Shown one piece after another: positions 15,846 to 25,074 of a stretch of DNA of 64,000 nucleotides. Position 1 is the first letter of the stretch. Each line of letters opens with the position of its first letter. The notes below the pieces were generated by a model. It was not told where the DNA came from. It searched no databases and saw nothing but the letters and a program-made list of their open reading frames with translations. A program made the position numbers and the translations under genes. Location: assembly GCA_046582495.1 (NCBI GenBank), contig JAYGEG010000152.1:21267-85266 (forward strand), given 5' to 3'. Origin of the DNA: TMED23 sp913054205 (GTDB lineage Bacteria; Pseudomonadota; Alphaproteobacteria; Rhodospirillales; UBA2165).

Positions 15846-17288
15846 CTAGCGATCTGGATTTAATATTTGGCCCAATTTTGGTCGGAATATCACAAATACT
15901 GCCAGCAGAAAGATGCCGCCAAAAATCGCTCCATTCACGGCTAACGTAATGATGCTGTCTGAAATGGCCATATCAGATGCTTGACCAAGTTCAAAAGAAA
16001 CGCCCCAAACACCTGCCACACCGGCAGCCATACAAAGGCAGGCACGGAAAATTACGCCAGCGTGAAAAGTCGATGTTTTAGTATAAAATTTATAGGCCAC
16101 GCCAAGAGTGATAACAGACTGGCTTATCAGTGAGGCGTAGGCTGCTCCGATAATGCCAAATTTGGGAATAAAGATAAAATTGAGGATAACGTTGAGAATC
16201 GCCCCAGCCAACGTCGCGTACATATGAAAACGCTCATCATTCCAGGCAAGCAATGGATTTCCGTAGACGATGCGAAGATGCATCATCACCATGCTCGCCA
16301 TCAATATAAGCAGTGTCGGTCCGGCCTCCGAGAACGCCGAGCCATATAGAATGCGTAAGATCAGATCCGGAAATAACGCGATAAAAATGACCAATGGCAA
16401 ACTTAAAATGAGAACTGATATCGCAAATGACTTACTACGATCTTGGCGCAATTGCTGATCATCCCACCCTGCTGATAGGCTTGGGAAAAACGGTGCAGCA
16501 AGCAGGCCCACGGGAATCATCGTCAGGCCAACAATCTTAAAAGCGCTCACATAGAGGCCGGTTTGTTCATTCGTGGACATCAACCCCAGCATCACGGCAT
16601 CGGTGTTAAATATGATGGTGTGCATCACCCCCGAGACAGCCATCGGCAATGCAACGGACAATATGTGACGCCACTTATCCGGGGCAAAGGAAAGGCCTAG
16701 ACCATTTACATTTCGGCGGGCATAGAGCCAAACAGAACCGACGGCGATTGCACCCGCAACGACCGGAATAATAGCCGCTGTCATCAGATCATCCGGTGAA
16801 CGCACAAATATAATTATTGAAATTAACGTCAAAAGCGCCGTCGCAATTTGCCGAAGGCCGTTGATGCCCATGCGCTCAAGACCTTGAAAAACAAAATCGA
16901 GCACAAAGACCGACACAAAAATGCCGCCAGCTTGAATAAGAAGAACTGTTTTTTCCGATTGGTTTCGATCCAGCGAAAAGACGATTAAGATAAAGGCAAC
17001 ATAGGCAGCCACAGACAACGTCAATCGAAGGCCAATGATCGGACTGGTGATCGATCCTGCTTCATTGGGGTCTCGGGCAATGGCCCGTGCGCCGGCCATA
17101 TCCGTGCTCAAACTCGCGACAATGCCCAACAATGCCAGAAATGCAGTGCCAAAACCAAGCACGCCAAAGCCATCGGTCCCCAATGCTCGTGCCAGCAACG
17201 CGGAGGAGAAAAGACCGGCGATAGAGGCAACGATCTGCGCCGCCGTCAATACTTTGATATTGCGTAAAATGGTTGAGGTAAAAGTCAT
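15846..17288 (-). CDS. Polysaccharide flippase (Wzx/MurJ-type, MOP superfamily)
   Basis: This 480-residue, highly hydrophobic protein has about 12-14 predicted membrane segments. The N-terminal FSSALLARALGTDGFGVLGF is the polysaccharide biosynthesis/Wzx signature of the MOP exporter superfamily. Mid-protein blocks FNTDAVMLG and GLLAAPFFPSLSAGWDD also match the family. It would move lipid-linked oligosaccharides across the inner membrane. It stands alone here, without the glycosyltransferase cluster that often accompanies Wzx; the only sugar-related neighbour is an exostosin-like gene 8 kb away. The ATG at 17288 begins M-T-F-T-S-T just before the first membrane helix. Confidence 0.85.
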   Translation of the reverse strand: MTFTSTILRNIKVLTAAQIVASIAGLFSSALLARALGTDGFGVLGFGTAFLALLGIVASLSTDMAGARAIARDPNEAGSITSPIIGLRLTLSVAAYVAFILIVFSLDRNQSEKTVLLIQAGGIFVSVFVLDFVFQGLERMGINGLRQIATALLTLISIIIFVRSPDDLMTAAIIPVVAGAIAVGSVWLYARRNVNGLGLSFAPDKWRHILSVALPMAVSGVMHTIIFNTDAVMLGLMSTNEQTGLYVSAFKIVGLTMIPVGLLAAPFFPSLSAGWDDQQLRQDRSKSFAISVLILSLPLVIFIALFPDLILRILYGSAFSEAGPTLLILMASMVMMHLRIVYGNPLLAWNDERFHMYATLAGAILNVILNFIFIPKFGIIGAAYASLISQSVITLGVAYKFYTKTSTFHAGVIFRACLCMAAGVAGVWGVSFELGQASDMAISDSIITLAVNGAIFGGIFLLAVFVIFRPKLGQILNPDR

Positions 17289-17378
17289 TAAACCGCTCTA
17301 ATTCCCCCATAAGCTCTAATAGTTTAACGACGTTATATCAGGAAGCTCAGGCCACAACCTTAAATTATTATGGATTAA

Positions 17379-18638
17379 TTATTCCAGAACCAAAGACACC
17401 ATGCCATCCGCGAGCTTGGGCTCGAACCAGGTGCTTTTTGGCGGCATAACCTCCTCGGCATCAGCAACCGACATAAGATCTGCCATGCTGGTCGGAAAAA
17501 GCGCGAAGGCAACGGCCCAATCGCCGCTATCGACACGCTTTTCAAGCTCGCTCATACCCCGAATACCACCGATAAAGTCAATTCGCGGATCGATACGTGG
17601 ATCACCAATCGCCAATATCGGTTCCAACAGGCGAGATGTCAAAATCGCGATATCCAACTGATCAACCGGCGAGCCACCGCTCGGCGCAGGCTGCTTTAAC
17701 GAAAGCGCATACCATTTGCCGTCCAGATACATACCGAAGCTGTTTCGCGTCGATGGTTTTGCAGTTTCATTTTTTTCTGCCACCTCAAACCCAACCCCAA
17801 TGCTTTCAAGAAATTCAGCCGGTGTGAGCCCGTTTAAATCTTTGACGACGCGATTGTAATCAAGAATTTGAACTTCTGCCTCTGGAAAACTAACGATTAA
17901 AAAGGTGTTGTACGGTTCATCACCGCTGTGATTTGGGTTGGCCTCTTTGCGGGCTGCGGTCACTCTAGAGGCAGCAGCAGAACGATGGTGGCCATCGGCG
18001 ATATAAATTACACCGAGCCGATCAAAACCTTCTGTAAGGCTCGCAATATCCTCGGGCTCTGTCACCACCCAAAGCGTATGCTCAACATTTCCTTCGCCGA
18101 TCACATGGTAGTCAGCGGCGCCCTTTACAGTGCGCTGAATGACTTCTTCGAGCAAAGAATCTGGCTTATGGGTCGTAAAAACCGGACCCGTTTGTGCATT
18201 GACGGCATCGATTTGACGCACCCGATCAGTTTCTTTATCGGGGCGGGTAAACTCATGGCGGCGTATGAGATTGGCTTCGTAAGCCTCAACCGAGCCAGCA
18301 CCGACAATGCCGGTCTGAATATGGTTCCCCATTTGCACACGATAGATATAGTAATAGTCGTCCGCATCCCGCCGCAAAATACCTTCACTTACCATACGAT
18401 TTATATTTTCCGTGGCTTTGGCATAAACCTCGTCAGAATAGACATCCGTTCCTTCCGGCAAATCTATCTCAGGCTTGGAGATATGGAGAAAACTCCACGG
18501 CTTTTCTTGTGCCAATGCACGGGCTTCTTCGGTGTTCACCACATCATAGGGCGGCGCCACAACTTCTTGCGCCAAATCTGCAACGGGGCGGAGGGCGGCA
18601 AATGGATAGACCAGATGCTTTTTCTGAAGATCACTCAA
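17379..18638 (-). CDS. DUF1015 family protein
   Basis: This 419-residue protein is of the DUF1015 (COG4198) family, whose members have normal lengths of about 400-420. Conserved blocks are VAPPYDVV near residue 27, YYYIYRVQMG near 120 and VIYIADGHHRSAAASR near 215, the last with an apparent metal- or nucleotide-binding Asp-Gly-His-His-Arg. The biochemical function of the family is not established to my knowledge. The start appears to be a TTG (18638) after AGGA; an internal ATG would remove conserved sequence. It is a single-gene unit between a terminator and the flippase gene. Confidence 0.88.
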   Translation of the reverse strand: MSDLQKKHLVYPFAALRPVADLAQEVVAPPYDVVNTEEARALAQEKPWSFLHISKPEIDLPEGTDVYSDEVYAKATENINRMVSEGILRRDADDYYYIYRVQMGNHIQTGIVGAGSVEAYEANLIRRHEFTRPDKETDRVRQIDAVNAQTGPVFTTHKPDSLLEEVIQRTVKGAADYHVIGEGNVEHTLWVVTEPEDIASLTEGFDRLGVIYIADGHHRSAAASRVTAARKEANPNHSGDEPYNTFLIVSFPEAEVQILDYNRVVKDLNGLTPAEFLESIGVGFEVAEKNETAKPSTRNSFGMYLDGKWYALSLKQPAPSGGSPVDQLDIAILTSRLLEPILAIGDPRIDPRIDFIGGIRGMSELEKRVDSGDWAVAFALFPTSMADLMSVADAEEVMPPKSTWFEPKLADGMVSLVLE

Positions 18639-18729
18639 CGTATTTTCCTAATTTGAACAGCCAGAGGGGAAGGCATATGTAGCAAGCTTGCCGCTTAAGT
18701 TAAACCCGGAACTTTGCCATAAGTCACAT

Positions 18730-18764
18730 AAAAAAAGCGGCACCTCTAGGAACCGCTTTTTTAA
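18730..18764 (-). terminator. Rho-independent terminator after degP (bidirectional shape)
   Basis: AAAAAAGCGG and CCGCTTTTTT form a 10-bp stem, extended inside by CCT/AGG, about 18-50 bases beyond the degP stop. Read on the minus strand it ends in a run of seven T. The A-tract on the other side would let it work in the plus direction too. Confidence 0.8.
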
Positions 18765-18781
18765 ATCAATTTGTATCGATA

Positions 18782-20245
18782 CTATTTTTTGTTAAGTCGC
18801 AATGCAACGAACCTAAGTCCTGCCTGACCTTCAATGAGCAGCAAAACGGATTTCCGCCCGGATGACTTGGCTTCGTCGATCCATTTTTTCACTTCCTTTG
18901 GCGATTTAACTTCATTTTGGCTCACCTCGACGATGACATCACCAGCTTTGATGCCTTTTTCAGCCGCAGCGCCTTCTTTTTCGACACCGACAACGACGAC
19001 ACCTTTGGCCTGCTTTTTCAAATTGTAGCGCTTGCGTATTCCTGCCGTAACCCGGCCAACACTGATACCCAAAGAGGCAATTTTAAGCTCTTCCTCTTTG
19101 CCGCCCTCTTCGCCCAAATTTTTTCGACTCACGTTAGCAACTTGCTCTTCATCCAGTTCACCAACACTCACTTGGGTGGTTTCTTTTTTACCGTCGCGCC
19201 AAACCTCTACGTCAACTTTCTTATCAATATCGGTTTCGGCGACAATTTTCGGCAAATTGCGCATTTCTTTAACCGGTTGATTGTTGAATTTTAGAATAAC
19301 GTCACCCGCCTTTATATTGCCTTTAGCGGCAGGGCTATTCTCAGTCACACTGGCGACCAAAGCGCCCTCGGCCTTTTTAAGACCCAAGCTCTCGGCAATT
19401 TCCTCGGTCACTATTTGAATGCGGACACCCAACCAACCACGACGGGTTTTACCGTATTTGACCAATTGATTAATGATGTTATTGGCTATTCTCGACGGAA
19501 TAGAAAAGCCGATACCGATACTGCCGCCGGAGGGCGAAATAATTGCTGTATTAATGCCGATGACTTCGCCGTCCATATTAAACAAAGGTCCACCGGAATT
19601 GCCTTTGTTAATCGAAGCGTCGGTCTGAATGAAATCATCATATGGGCCTGAGTTAATGTTCCGGCCGCGCGCCGAAACAATACCGGCCGTCACGGAACCG
19701 CCCTTACAAAATGGATTACCGATTGCAACAACCCAATCGCCGACACGGATTTTATCCGAATCTCCTAATTTAACCGACGGCAGATCATTTTTCGGTTTTA
19801 TTCGAAGAACTGCAATATCAGTTTTAGGATCGCGGCCGATAACTTCGGCTTTCAAGGTTTCGTTGTTTTGCAGAATTACCGTAATTTCATCTGCATCTTG
19901 GATCACATGATTGTTGGTAATCACGATGCCTTTTTTATCGATAATAAAGCCCGAGCCGATCGACGTGGATTTGCGCTGCTGTTGAGGTCTATTACGATCC
20001 AAAAAATCGCGGAAATCTTCGAATGGTGATCCTGGAGGAAATTGAGGAAGTTCCGGCGCTTTACTACTGCCTCGTTTCGAGATGGCTGTGGTCGAAATAT
20101 TAACCACTGCCGGCAATAATTTTGCGGCCAGATCAGCAAAACTTTCAGGTGCGGAACGTGCACTTGCCTGAGAGGTGACCAAAACAATAGTCAGTAAAGT
20201 TGAAACGACTAATCCATAAAAATGTTTACTGAAATAACGCGCCAC
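18782..20245 (-). CDS. degP: Periplasmic serine protease/chaperone DegP (Do family)
   Basis: This is an about 487-residue exported protease. A signal peptide (YGLVVSTLLTIVLVTSQASA) is followed by a trypsin-like domain with the catalytic triad His in ITNNHVIQ, Asp in KTDIAVLRI and Ser in NKGNSGGPL. Two PDZ domains follow, the first with GWLGVRIQ and the second with KGIKAGDVIVEV. It degrades or refolds misfolded envelope proteins. I take the GTG at 20245, eight bases after GGAG, as the start; the open frame extends to a TTG at 20263. A clear terminator follows. The order degP, DUF2065, hflC, hflK on one strand is common in alphaproteobacteria and forms an envelope protein quality-control block. 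Confidence 0.95.
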   Translation of the reverse strand: MARYFSKHFYGLVVSTLLTIVLVTSQASARSAPESFADLAAKLLPAVVNISTTAISKRGSSKAPELPQFPPGSPFEDFRDFLDRNRPQQQRKSTSIGSGFIIDKKGIVITNNHVIQDADEITVILQNNETLKAEVIGRDPKTDIAVLRIKPKNDLPSVKLGDSDKIRVGDWVVAIGNPFCKGGSVTAGIVSARGRNINSGPYDDFIQTDASINKGNSGGPLFNMDGEVIGINTAIISPSGGSIGIGFSIPSRIANNIINQLVKYGKTRRGWLGVRIQIVTEEIAESLGLKKAEGALVASVTENSPAAKGNIKAGDVILKFNNQPVKEMRNLPKIVAETDIDKKVDVEVWRDGKKETTQVSVGELDEEQVANVSRKNLGEEGGKEEELKIASLGISVGRVTAGIRKRYNLKKQAKGVVVVGVEKEGAAAEKGIKAGDVIVEVSQNEVKSPKEVKKWIDEAKSSGRKSVLLLIEGQAGLRFVALRLNKK

Positions 20246-20377
20246 TCTCAATTCTCCGATCAAATAACCAATTACTTTTTCGAGGTAATTATCTTGCTAC
20301 CTTTATATAGATCAAATTAGGGTAAAAACAGGGCGAATTAACAATCACGCCCTATAAATTCTGCGTGATGCGCTCTT

Positions 20378-20563
20378 CTAGCCGCGAATGAGCCAGACCA
20401 AAGCAACGCCGGCGACAGCCGCCGTTAATCCTGCCCGGCGCAAAGCACTATCCGGTTGATCCAATATTTGGGCCATGAATTTTTTCATTGCTTCCGGAAA
20501 GAGCGCGTAAAGCGCCCCTTCCAGAGCAATTGCGAGAGCAAGAGCCGTGAGAAGATCGATCAC
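20378..20563 (-). CDS. DUF2065 small membrane protein
   Basis: This is a 61-residue protein with two hydrophobic helices (about 3-22 and 44-60) separated by a short charged loop with the LDQPDSALRRAGL pattern of DUF2065. It begins with GTG at 20563 and lies 22 bp after hflC. Its constant position beside hflC/hflK and degP in alphaproteobacteria suggests an accessory role in membrane protein quality control, but no function is proven. Confidence 0.85.
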   Translation of the reverse strand: MIDLLTALALAIALEGALYALFPEAMKKFMAQILDQPDSALRRAGLTAAVAGVALVWLIRG

Positions 20564-20584
20564 CTGATCTTAAACCTCACCGCT

Positions 20585-21463
20585 CTAATTTTCGGATTTC
20601 TTACCGCTGATACTACCAAAAAACTTGAAAAAATCGGAATCCGGCGTCAACACCATGGTTGTACCTTCGCCGAAGGCTTCTTCATAGGCTTCCATTGAGC
20701 GATAAAACTCAAAGAATTCAATATCCTTGCCAAAGGCATCGTTGAGAATAGTGGTTTTAGCACCTTCGCCTTCACCCATCAAAATCTGCGATATCATTTT
20801 TGCGTCGGCGAGAAGGATGGTTCGATCACGATCAGCTTCGGCCTGGGTTTTTGCCTTCAACTCGGCACCCTGCGCCCGAAGCTTGGCAGCTTCGGCAATA
20901 CGTTGTGAGCGCATTCGGTTGTACACCGATTGACTGGTCGTTTCCGGTAAATCAGTCCGGCCAATTCGCACATCAATAACTTCGATGCCGAATTGCGGCG
21001 CTTGAAGTTTTAGCTGTTTGGTAATGCGTTGCATCACTTCATCGCGTTTGTTCGACAACATATCAGCCAGCAAAACCTTACCAACTTCAGAGCGAACGGC
21101 TGCATTTAGCCGGCCCCCAAAGATTTGCCGGAAATTAGTATCCGTTTGGGCCGTTTTCAGAAACTCCAAAGGATCAACAATTTTATAGCGCACAAAGGAA
21201 TCGACGTTGATCCGTTTCTGGTCATTCAGGATAATTTCTTGAGCCGGAGGATCGAGATCAAGAATACGCCGATCATAGAACGTGACGTTTTGAATGAATG
21301 GAAGTTTGAATTTCAAGCCGGGCTCAATTTCGACACGAATCGGATTACCAAATTGCAGTACCAGGGCCGTTTGAGTTTGATGCACGGTGAACAGCGAAGA
21401 TGAGGCAACGATGCCAAGAACGACAACGACAGCACCAACAATAGCGAGAATAACTCTATTCAT
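20585..21463 (-). CDS. hflC: HflC, FtsH protease modulator
   Basis: This 292-residue SPFH/band-7 protein has one N-terminal membrane anchor (VILAIVGAVVVVLGIVASSSL). The SPFH domain begins VHQTQTALVLQFG and includes IDVRIGRTDLPE. A coiled-coil region rich in Ala and Glu (IAEAAKLRAQGAELKAKTQ) closes the domain. HflC pairs with HflK in a large periplasmic cage around the FtsH protease. The stop of hflK and the start of hflC overlap (TAATG), so translation is coupled. The length agrees with the family (about 290-330). Confidence 0.96.
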   Translation of the reverse strand: MNRVILAIVGAVVVVLGIVASSSLFTVHQTQTALVLQFGNPIRVEIEPGLKFKLPFIQNVTFYDRRILDLDPPAQEIILNDQKRINVDSFVRYKIVDPLEFLKTAQTDTNFRQIFGGRLNAAVRSEVGKVLLADMLSNKRDEVMQRITKQLKLQAPQFGIEVIDVRIGRTDLPETTSQSVYNRMRSQRIAEAAKLRAQGAELKAKTQAEADRDRTILLADAKMISQILMGEGEGAKTTILNDAFGKDIEFFEFYRSMEAYEEAFGEGTTMVLTPDSDFFKFFGSISGKKSEN

Positions 21464-22575
21464 TAGTTTGCTCCTTCGCTACGTTTTTTTATTTCCGGGA
21501 GTGGGAGATACGGTATTACGCCAGTACCGCCTTGCCCTTTGTCGATGATCACTTTTTCAGAATCTTTCAAAACTTGTTGCATCCGTTCTAAATAGAGGCG
21601 CGTCCGGGTAACTTCCTTGCCGCCTTTATAGGCTTCATAGACAGACAGGAACCGTTTAGCTTCACCTTCTGCTTCCCGGGTCATCTTTTCTTTATAAGCT
21701 GTTGCTTCCTGGATCATCCGTGCAGCTTCACCTTTTGCCTTCGGGATAATATCGTTGGCGTAGGCTTGCGCTTCGTTTTGCTGACGTTCGCGATCCTGCT
21801 TGGCCCGCTGGACGTCGTTGAAAGCATCAATCACCTGTTTAGGCGGCTCCACTTTTTGCAGCTTCACAGAATCGATAAACACGCCAGCGCCATAGCTGTC
21901 GAGAATTTTCTGGAGAACTTCATGGGTTTTGCTTTCAACTTGTTGGCGTTGCTTAGCCAACGCATCTTCAAGCGTGTTTTGCCCAACGATCTCGCGAATG
22001 GCACTTTCAGACGCCAATTTCACTGTCGCTTCCGGGTTGCGAATATTAAACAAGAAGTCCGCGGCATTTTTGATGCGCCATTGAACTTGGTAGTCGATAT
22101 CAATGATGTTTTGATCACCGGTCAGCATCAGGCTCTCTTCCGGCACATCGCGTACACTGGAATTATGTGCGCCACTTTGACCAATTGTGCGAAAACCAAC
22201 GCTGGTGATGTTCGTATTGGTGACATCTGGCGTAAAGACTTCACCGATTGGTCCTGGAAACCAGTAGTTCAGGCCCGGCGACGTCATTTTGACGAATTTA
22301 CCGAACAACATCTCCACACCTTGCTCACTGGGTTGCACGCGGTAAAAACCGGTGCCGAGCCAAATAACAACGGCTGCCAGCACGAGCAGAACAATCCGGC
22401 GTGCACCGCCACCGCCGCTTGGAATAAATTTTTTAAATTTATCCTGACTGCGCCGTAGTATTTCTTCAATGCCTGGTGGTTGCGGACCAGAGCCGTCACC
22501 GCCGCCCCAAGGTCCTTGTCCACCACCGCCGCCTGATCCGCCCCAAGGGCCTCCGCGTTGCGTTTCCCAACCCAT
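21463..22575 (-). CDS. hflK: HflK, FtsH protease modulator
   Basis: This 370-residue partner of HflC has a glycine- and proline-rich cytoplasmic head (GGPWGGSGGGGGQGPWGG). A membrane helix lies at about 61-81 (RIVLLVLAAVVIWLGTGFY). The SPFH domain starts YRVQPSEQGVEMLFGKF and contains LTGDQNIIDIDYQVQWRI. It would form the HflKC complex in the inner membrane, limiting FtsH access to membrane substrates. The C-terminus stays close to the typical end after the coiled coil. It is the first gene of the hflK-hflC-DUF2065(-degP) string. Confidence 0.96.
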   Translation of the reverse strand: MGWETQRGGPWGGSGGGGGQGPWGGGDGSGPQPPGIEEILRRSQDKFKKFIPSGGGGARRIVLLVLAAVVIWLGTGFYRVQPSEQGVEMLFGKFVKMTSPGLNYWFPGPIGEVFTPDVTNTNITSVGFRTIGQSGAHNSSVRDVPEESLMLTGDQNIIDIDYQVQWRIKNAADFLFNIRNPEATVKLASESAIREIVGQNTLEDALAKQRQQVESKTHEVLQKILDSYGAGVFIDSVKLQKVEPPKQVIDAFNDVQRAKQDRERQQNEAQAYANDIIPKAKGEAARMIQEATAYKEKMTREAEGEAKRFLSVYEAYKGGKEVTRTRLYLERMQQVLKDSEKVIIDKGQGGTGVIPYLPLPEIKKRSEGAN

Positions 22576-22764
22576 AGTTTTATTCCTTATCTATTTAAAT
22601 ACTAGGTTCTCAAAAACCTGATAATATCAGGCTTTCGCTGTTTGCAAATTTGCTTAATGCCTTATATGACAGCTTTACCACCCTTGCAACGGCGACTCAC
22701 GCTTGATTTACCGTTTTGGGCATTTATTTAGTCACATTGCAGTTAACATATTGGAGACTTAGAT

Positions 22765-23862
22765 ATGGCGGAGATCACTGCTGAGCAAGTCCTTGAGGCA
22801 CTAAAACAAATTAAAGACCCGGAAAAAGATCAAAATATTGTCGATTTAGGCATGGTATCTGGTCTTCAATTGAAAGACGGGCATGTCGCTTTTGGTATTG
22901 AGGTCGACCCTGAACGTGGACCTCAGCTCGAACCATTACGCAAAGCCGCAGAGGATATTGTGCATGCCTTGCCGGGCGTCTTGACCGTCACGGCTGTTTT
23001 GACCGCAGAGCGGGAAGCTGCGCCTGAGCCTCAAGCGCCTGCCGGTCCTCCTCCCGGTCCTCCACCCGGTGGACCCGACCAGCAACAAGCTACGTTTCAA
23101 AAAATGGATTTGCTCGGTATCGATGCTGTTGTCGCTGTGGCGTCAGGCAAGGGCGGCGTCGGCAAATCAACCACGGCAGTTAATTTAGCGCTGGCGATGG
23201 CGGCTGACGGAAAACGCGTCGGCCTTCTGGACGCTGATATCTATGGCCCGTCTATTCCACGCATGCTCGGCATCAAGGAGAAACCAACTCAAACCGCCAG
23301 CGGTATGATTGCGCCGCTCGAAAATTACGGCATCAAATGTATGTCGATTGGATTCTTAGTCGAAGAAGAGACCGCGATGATCTGGCGGGGTCCGATGGCA
23401 ACCGGTGCGCTGGAGCAACTCTTCAAAGATGTTGCCTGGGGCGAGCTTGATTGCCTTGTGATCGATCTGCCGCCGGGAACCGGCGACATTCATCTGACAA
23501 TGGCACAACGGGTGCCGCTCTCAGGCGCAATAATTGTGTCGACGCCGCAGGATATTGCCCTTGCCGATGCCCGCAAAGGCCTCAGCATGTTTGCCAAAGT
23601 CGAAATTCCGGTGCTGGGACTGATCGAAAATATGAGCTATTTCCATTGCCCGCACTGCGGCGAACGTACTGACATCTTCAGCCATGGCGGCGCCAAAACA
23701 GAGGCCGATAAACTGGGCATGGATTTCCTTGGTGAAATTCCGCTCGATATCGTTATTCGTGAAACCTCAGATAGTGGGCACCCGATTGTCGCCTCTGATC
23801 CAGAAAGCGAGCACACCAAAAAATACCTCGAAATCGCCGGGAAAATCTGGGCGAAGATCTAA
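22765..23862 (+). CDS. apbC: Mrp/ApbC-type Fe-S cluster carrier ATPase
   Basis: This 365-residue protein combines an N-terminal MIP18/DUF59 domain (QVLEALKQIKDPEKDQNIVDLG) and a proline-rich linker (PAGPPPGPPPGGP) with a P-loop NTPase of the Mrp/NBP35 family. The deviant Walker A is GKGGVGKSTT at about 130-139. A CPHCG motif near residue 294 supplies the bridging cluster ligands. It would carry [4Fe-4S] clusters to target proteins in the cytoplasm. A clear ribosome site (TTGGAGACTT) precedes the ATG. It is divergent from hflK, and its stop is followed directly by repeat DNA. Confidence 0.95.
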   Translation: MAEITAEQVLEALKQIKDPEKDQNIVDLGMVSGLQLKDGHVAFGIEVDPERGPQLEPLRKAAEDIVHALPGVLTVTAVLTAEREAAPEPQAPAGPPPGPPPGGPDQQQATFQKMDLLGIDAVVAVASGKGGVGKSTTAVNLALAMAADGKRVGLLDADIYGPSIPRMLGIKEKPTQTASGMIAPLENYGIKCMSIGFLVEEETAMIWRGPMATGALEQLFKDVAWGELDCLVIDLPPGTGDIHLTMAQRVPLSGAIIVSTPQDIALADARKGLSMFAKVEIPVLGLIENMSYFHCPHCGERTDIFSHGGAKTEADKLGMDFLGEIPLDIVIRETSDSGHPIVASDPESEHTKKYLEIAGKIWAKI

Positions 23863-23864
23863 TT

Positions 23865-23926
23865 CCTTAATTAAGAAAAATGTGAATTTGTATTAATTAA
23901 TCGACTGTCGATTAATTAATTATATG
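23865..23926. repeat. AT-rich palindromic repeat element, second copy
   Basis: This element shares its layout with 11183-11239: CCTTAATTAAG, then a spacer 'aaaaatgtgaatttgta', then a palindrome. The palindrome (23892-23920) is perfect, with 14-base arms ATTAATTAATCGAC around a single T. The changes GTGAC to CGAC occur symmetrically in both arms, so the hairpin has been conserved by compensating change. It directly follows the apbC stop. Confidence 0.75.
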
Positions 23927-23931
23927 ATTTC

Positions 23932-24062
23932 GTTAATTATCAACAGTTGAGTAATTTGATATGTAATTAAGTATGGTGTCCCCTTAATTAGCTATTGTTA
24001 ATTATCAACAGTTGAATAATTTGGTATGTAATTAAGTAATGGTGTCCCCTTAATTAACTATT
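23932..24062. repeat. Two tandem copies of a 65-bp element
   Basis: Copy 1 (23932-23996) and copy 2 (23997-24062) both run from 'gttaattatcaacagttga' through 'atgtaattaagta' to 'tggtgtccccttaatta'. They differ at a handful of positions and one inserted A. The GTGTCCCC end resembles the 'ggggacac' palindromes at 31014 and 55813. Copy 2 overlaps the stop codon of the minus-strand GTPase gene. Confidence 0.8.
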
Positions 24063-25071
24063 TCAGGATTGAGATCAGCGCGGTTTCGATTTCACCCCAA
24101 TCAACAGACTCTCCTTCAGCAATAATAATCTCCAGTCGAGAGTCGCGACGGTAGGCGATGGGCGTGACAGATATTTCGTTGCGCGTGCGATCAATCAGCA
24201 CCCACTCCGCGCCAATACGAAACACCCCTTTGAGGCGCTCGACATTCTCGAGACCCTTGGGTCCAGGCGGGCCTAAATAATCGACCAGCTCATCTTGCTT
24301 AAAAACATCTTCCGGTGAAAAAATCCAGCCACAGCCCTGATACCCGTTGCCCGAATTCTCGACGCGCACAGGTTTCCCCACTTCAGGCACACCAAGCTCG
24401 ACGGGCGTAGGGGTTTCAGCATGGTCGTGCAAATGCGGAAACAATGGCAAGCGTTCGTCGTTGGCTTTGAAATCCAAAAGATCCATATCAATTTCACCCA
24501 TGACGGCCTGTTCGATCCCAAGTTTTGGTGGAAACAGCTCCGCCGCCCAATGGTGAAAATGCGCAAGCTCGTCTTTCGTGGCGAGATCGGCTTTACTGGC
24601 AATTAAAATATCGGCGAGATGGACTTGATCTTGAAACACTTCAACATTTTCGATACGAGGATCGCCGATAAACCTCGGATCAACAAAACAAATTACCGCG
24701 CCAACATCGATGACGGCTTTGAGATCGTCTTTCCTGAGTTCATCTAAAATGCCGGCGGGATGTCCGAGCCCGGTCGGCTCGATCAACAAGCGATCCGGTT
24801 TGGCTCGGCGTAAAATCTCAGTGATCGCAACCCGCATCGGCACATTCATCATGCAGCACATACAGCCGCCCGGTATTTCGCGGATCGTGACGCCTTGTTC
24901 TGTTTCGTCTTGGAGTATCACTTGATCGACGGCGACTTCACCAAACTCATTGACCAATATGGCCCAGTTCTCGTCTTCAGGTTTGCGCGCGAGAAGAGAG
25001 CGAATGGCCGTTGTTTTACCAACCCCAAAAAAGCCAGTGAACAGTGTTGTCGGAACGTTGGAAATAGTCAT
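24058..25071 (-). CDS. COG0523 (CobW/G3E-family) GTPase, putative metal chaperone
   Basis: This 337-residue GTPase has the P-loop GFFGVGKTT at residues 14-22, the family metal site GCMCC at about 69-73 and the base-recognition SKAD near 159. The C-terminal CobW-C region is short. Family members load zinc, cobalt or other metals onto client enzymes. This protein is clearly distinct from the CobW at 45260-46294 inside the cobalamin operon, so it need not serve cobalamin. It is followed by tandem repeats and preceded, 3 bp away, by the exostosin-like gene, with which it forms an operon. Confidence 0.85.
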   Translation of the reverse strand: MTISNVPTTLFTGFFGVGKTTAIRSLLARKPEDENWAILVNEFGEVAVDQVILQDETEQGVTIREIPGGCMCCMMNVPMRVAITEILRRAKPDRLLIEPTGLGHPAGILDELRKDDLKAVIDVGAVICFVDPRFIGDPRIENVEVFQDQVHLADILIASKADLATKDELAHFHHWAAELFPPKLGIEQAVMGEIDMDLLDFKANDERLPLFPHLHDHAETPTPVELGVPEVGKPVRVENSGNGYQGCGWIFSPEDVFKQDELVDYLGPPGPKGLENVERLKGVFRIGAEWVLIDRTRNEISVTPIAYRRDSRLEIIIAEGESVDWGEIETALISILK

Positions 25072-25074
25072 TTG

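Noticed and set aside
23932..24062. CRISPR array
   Set aside because: There are only two head-to-tail copies, with no unique spacers between repeats and no cas genes nearby.
24058..25071. Calling this GTPase cobW
   Set aside because: A second gene with the cobalamin context (45260-46294) is the true CobW; this one only shares the superfamily motifs.
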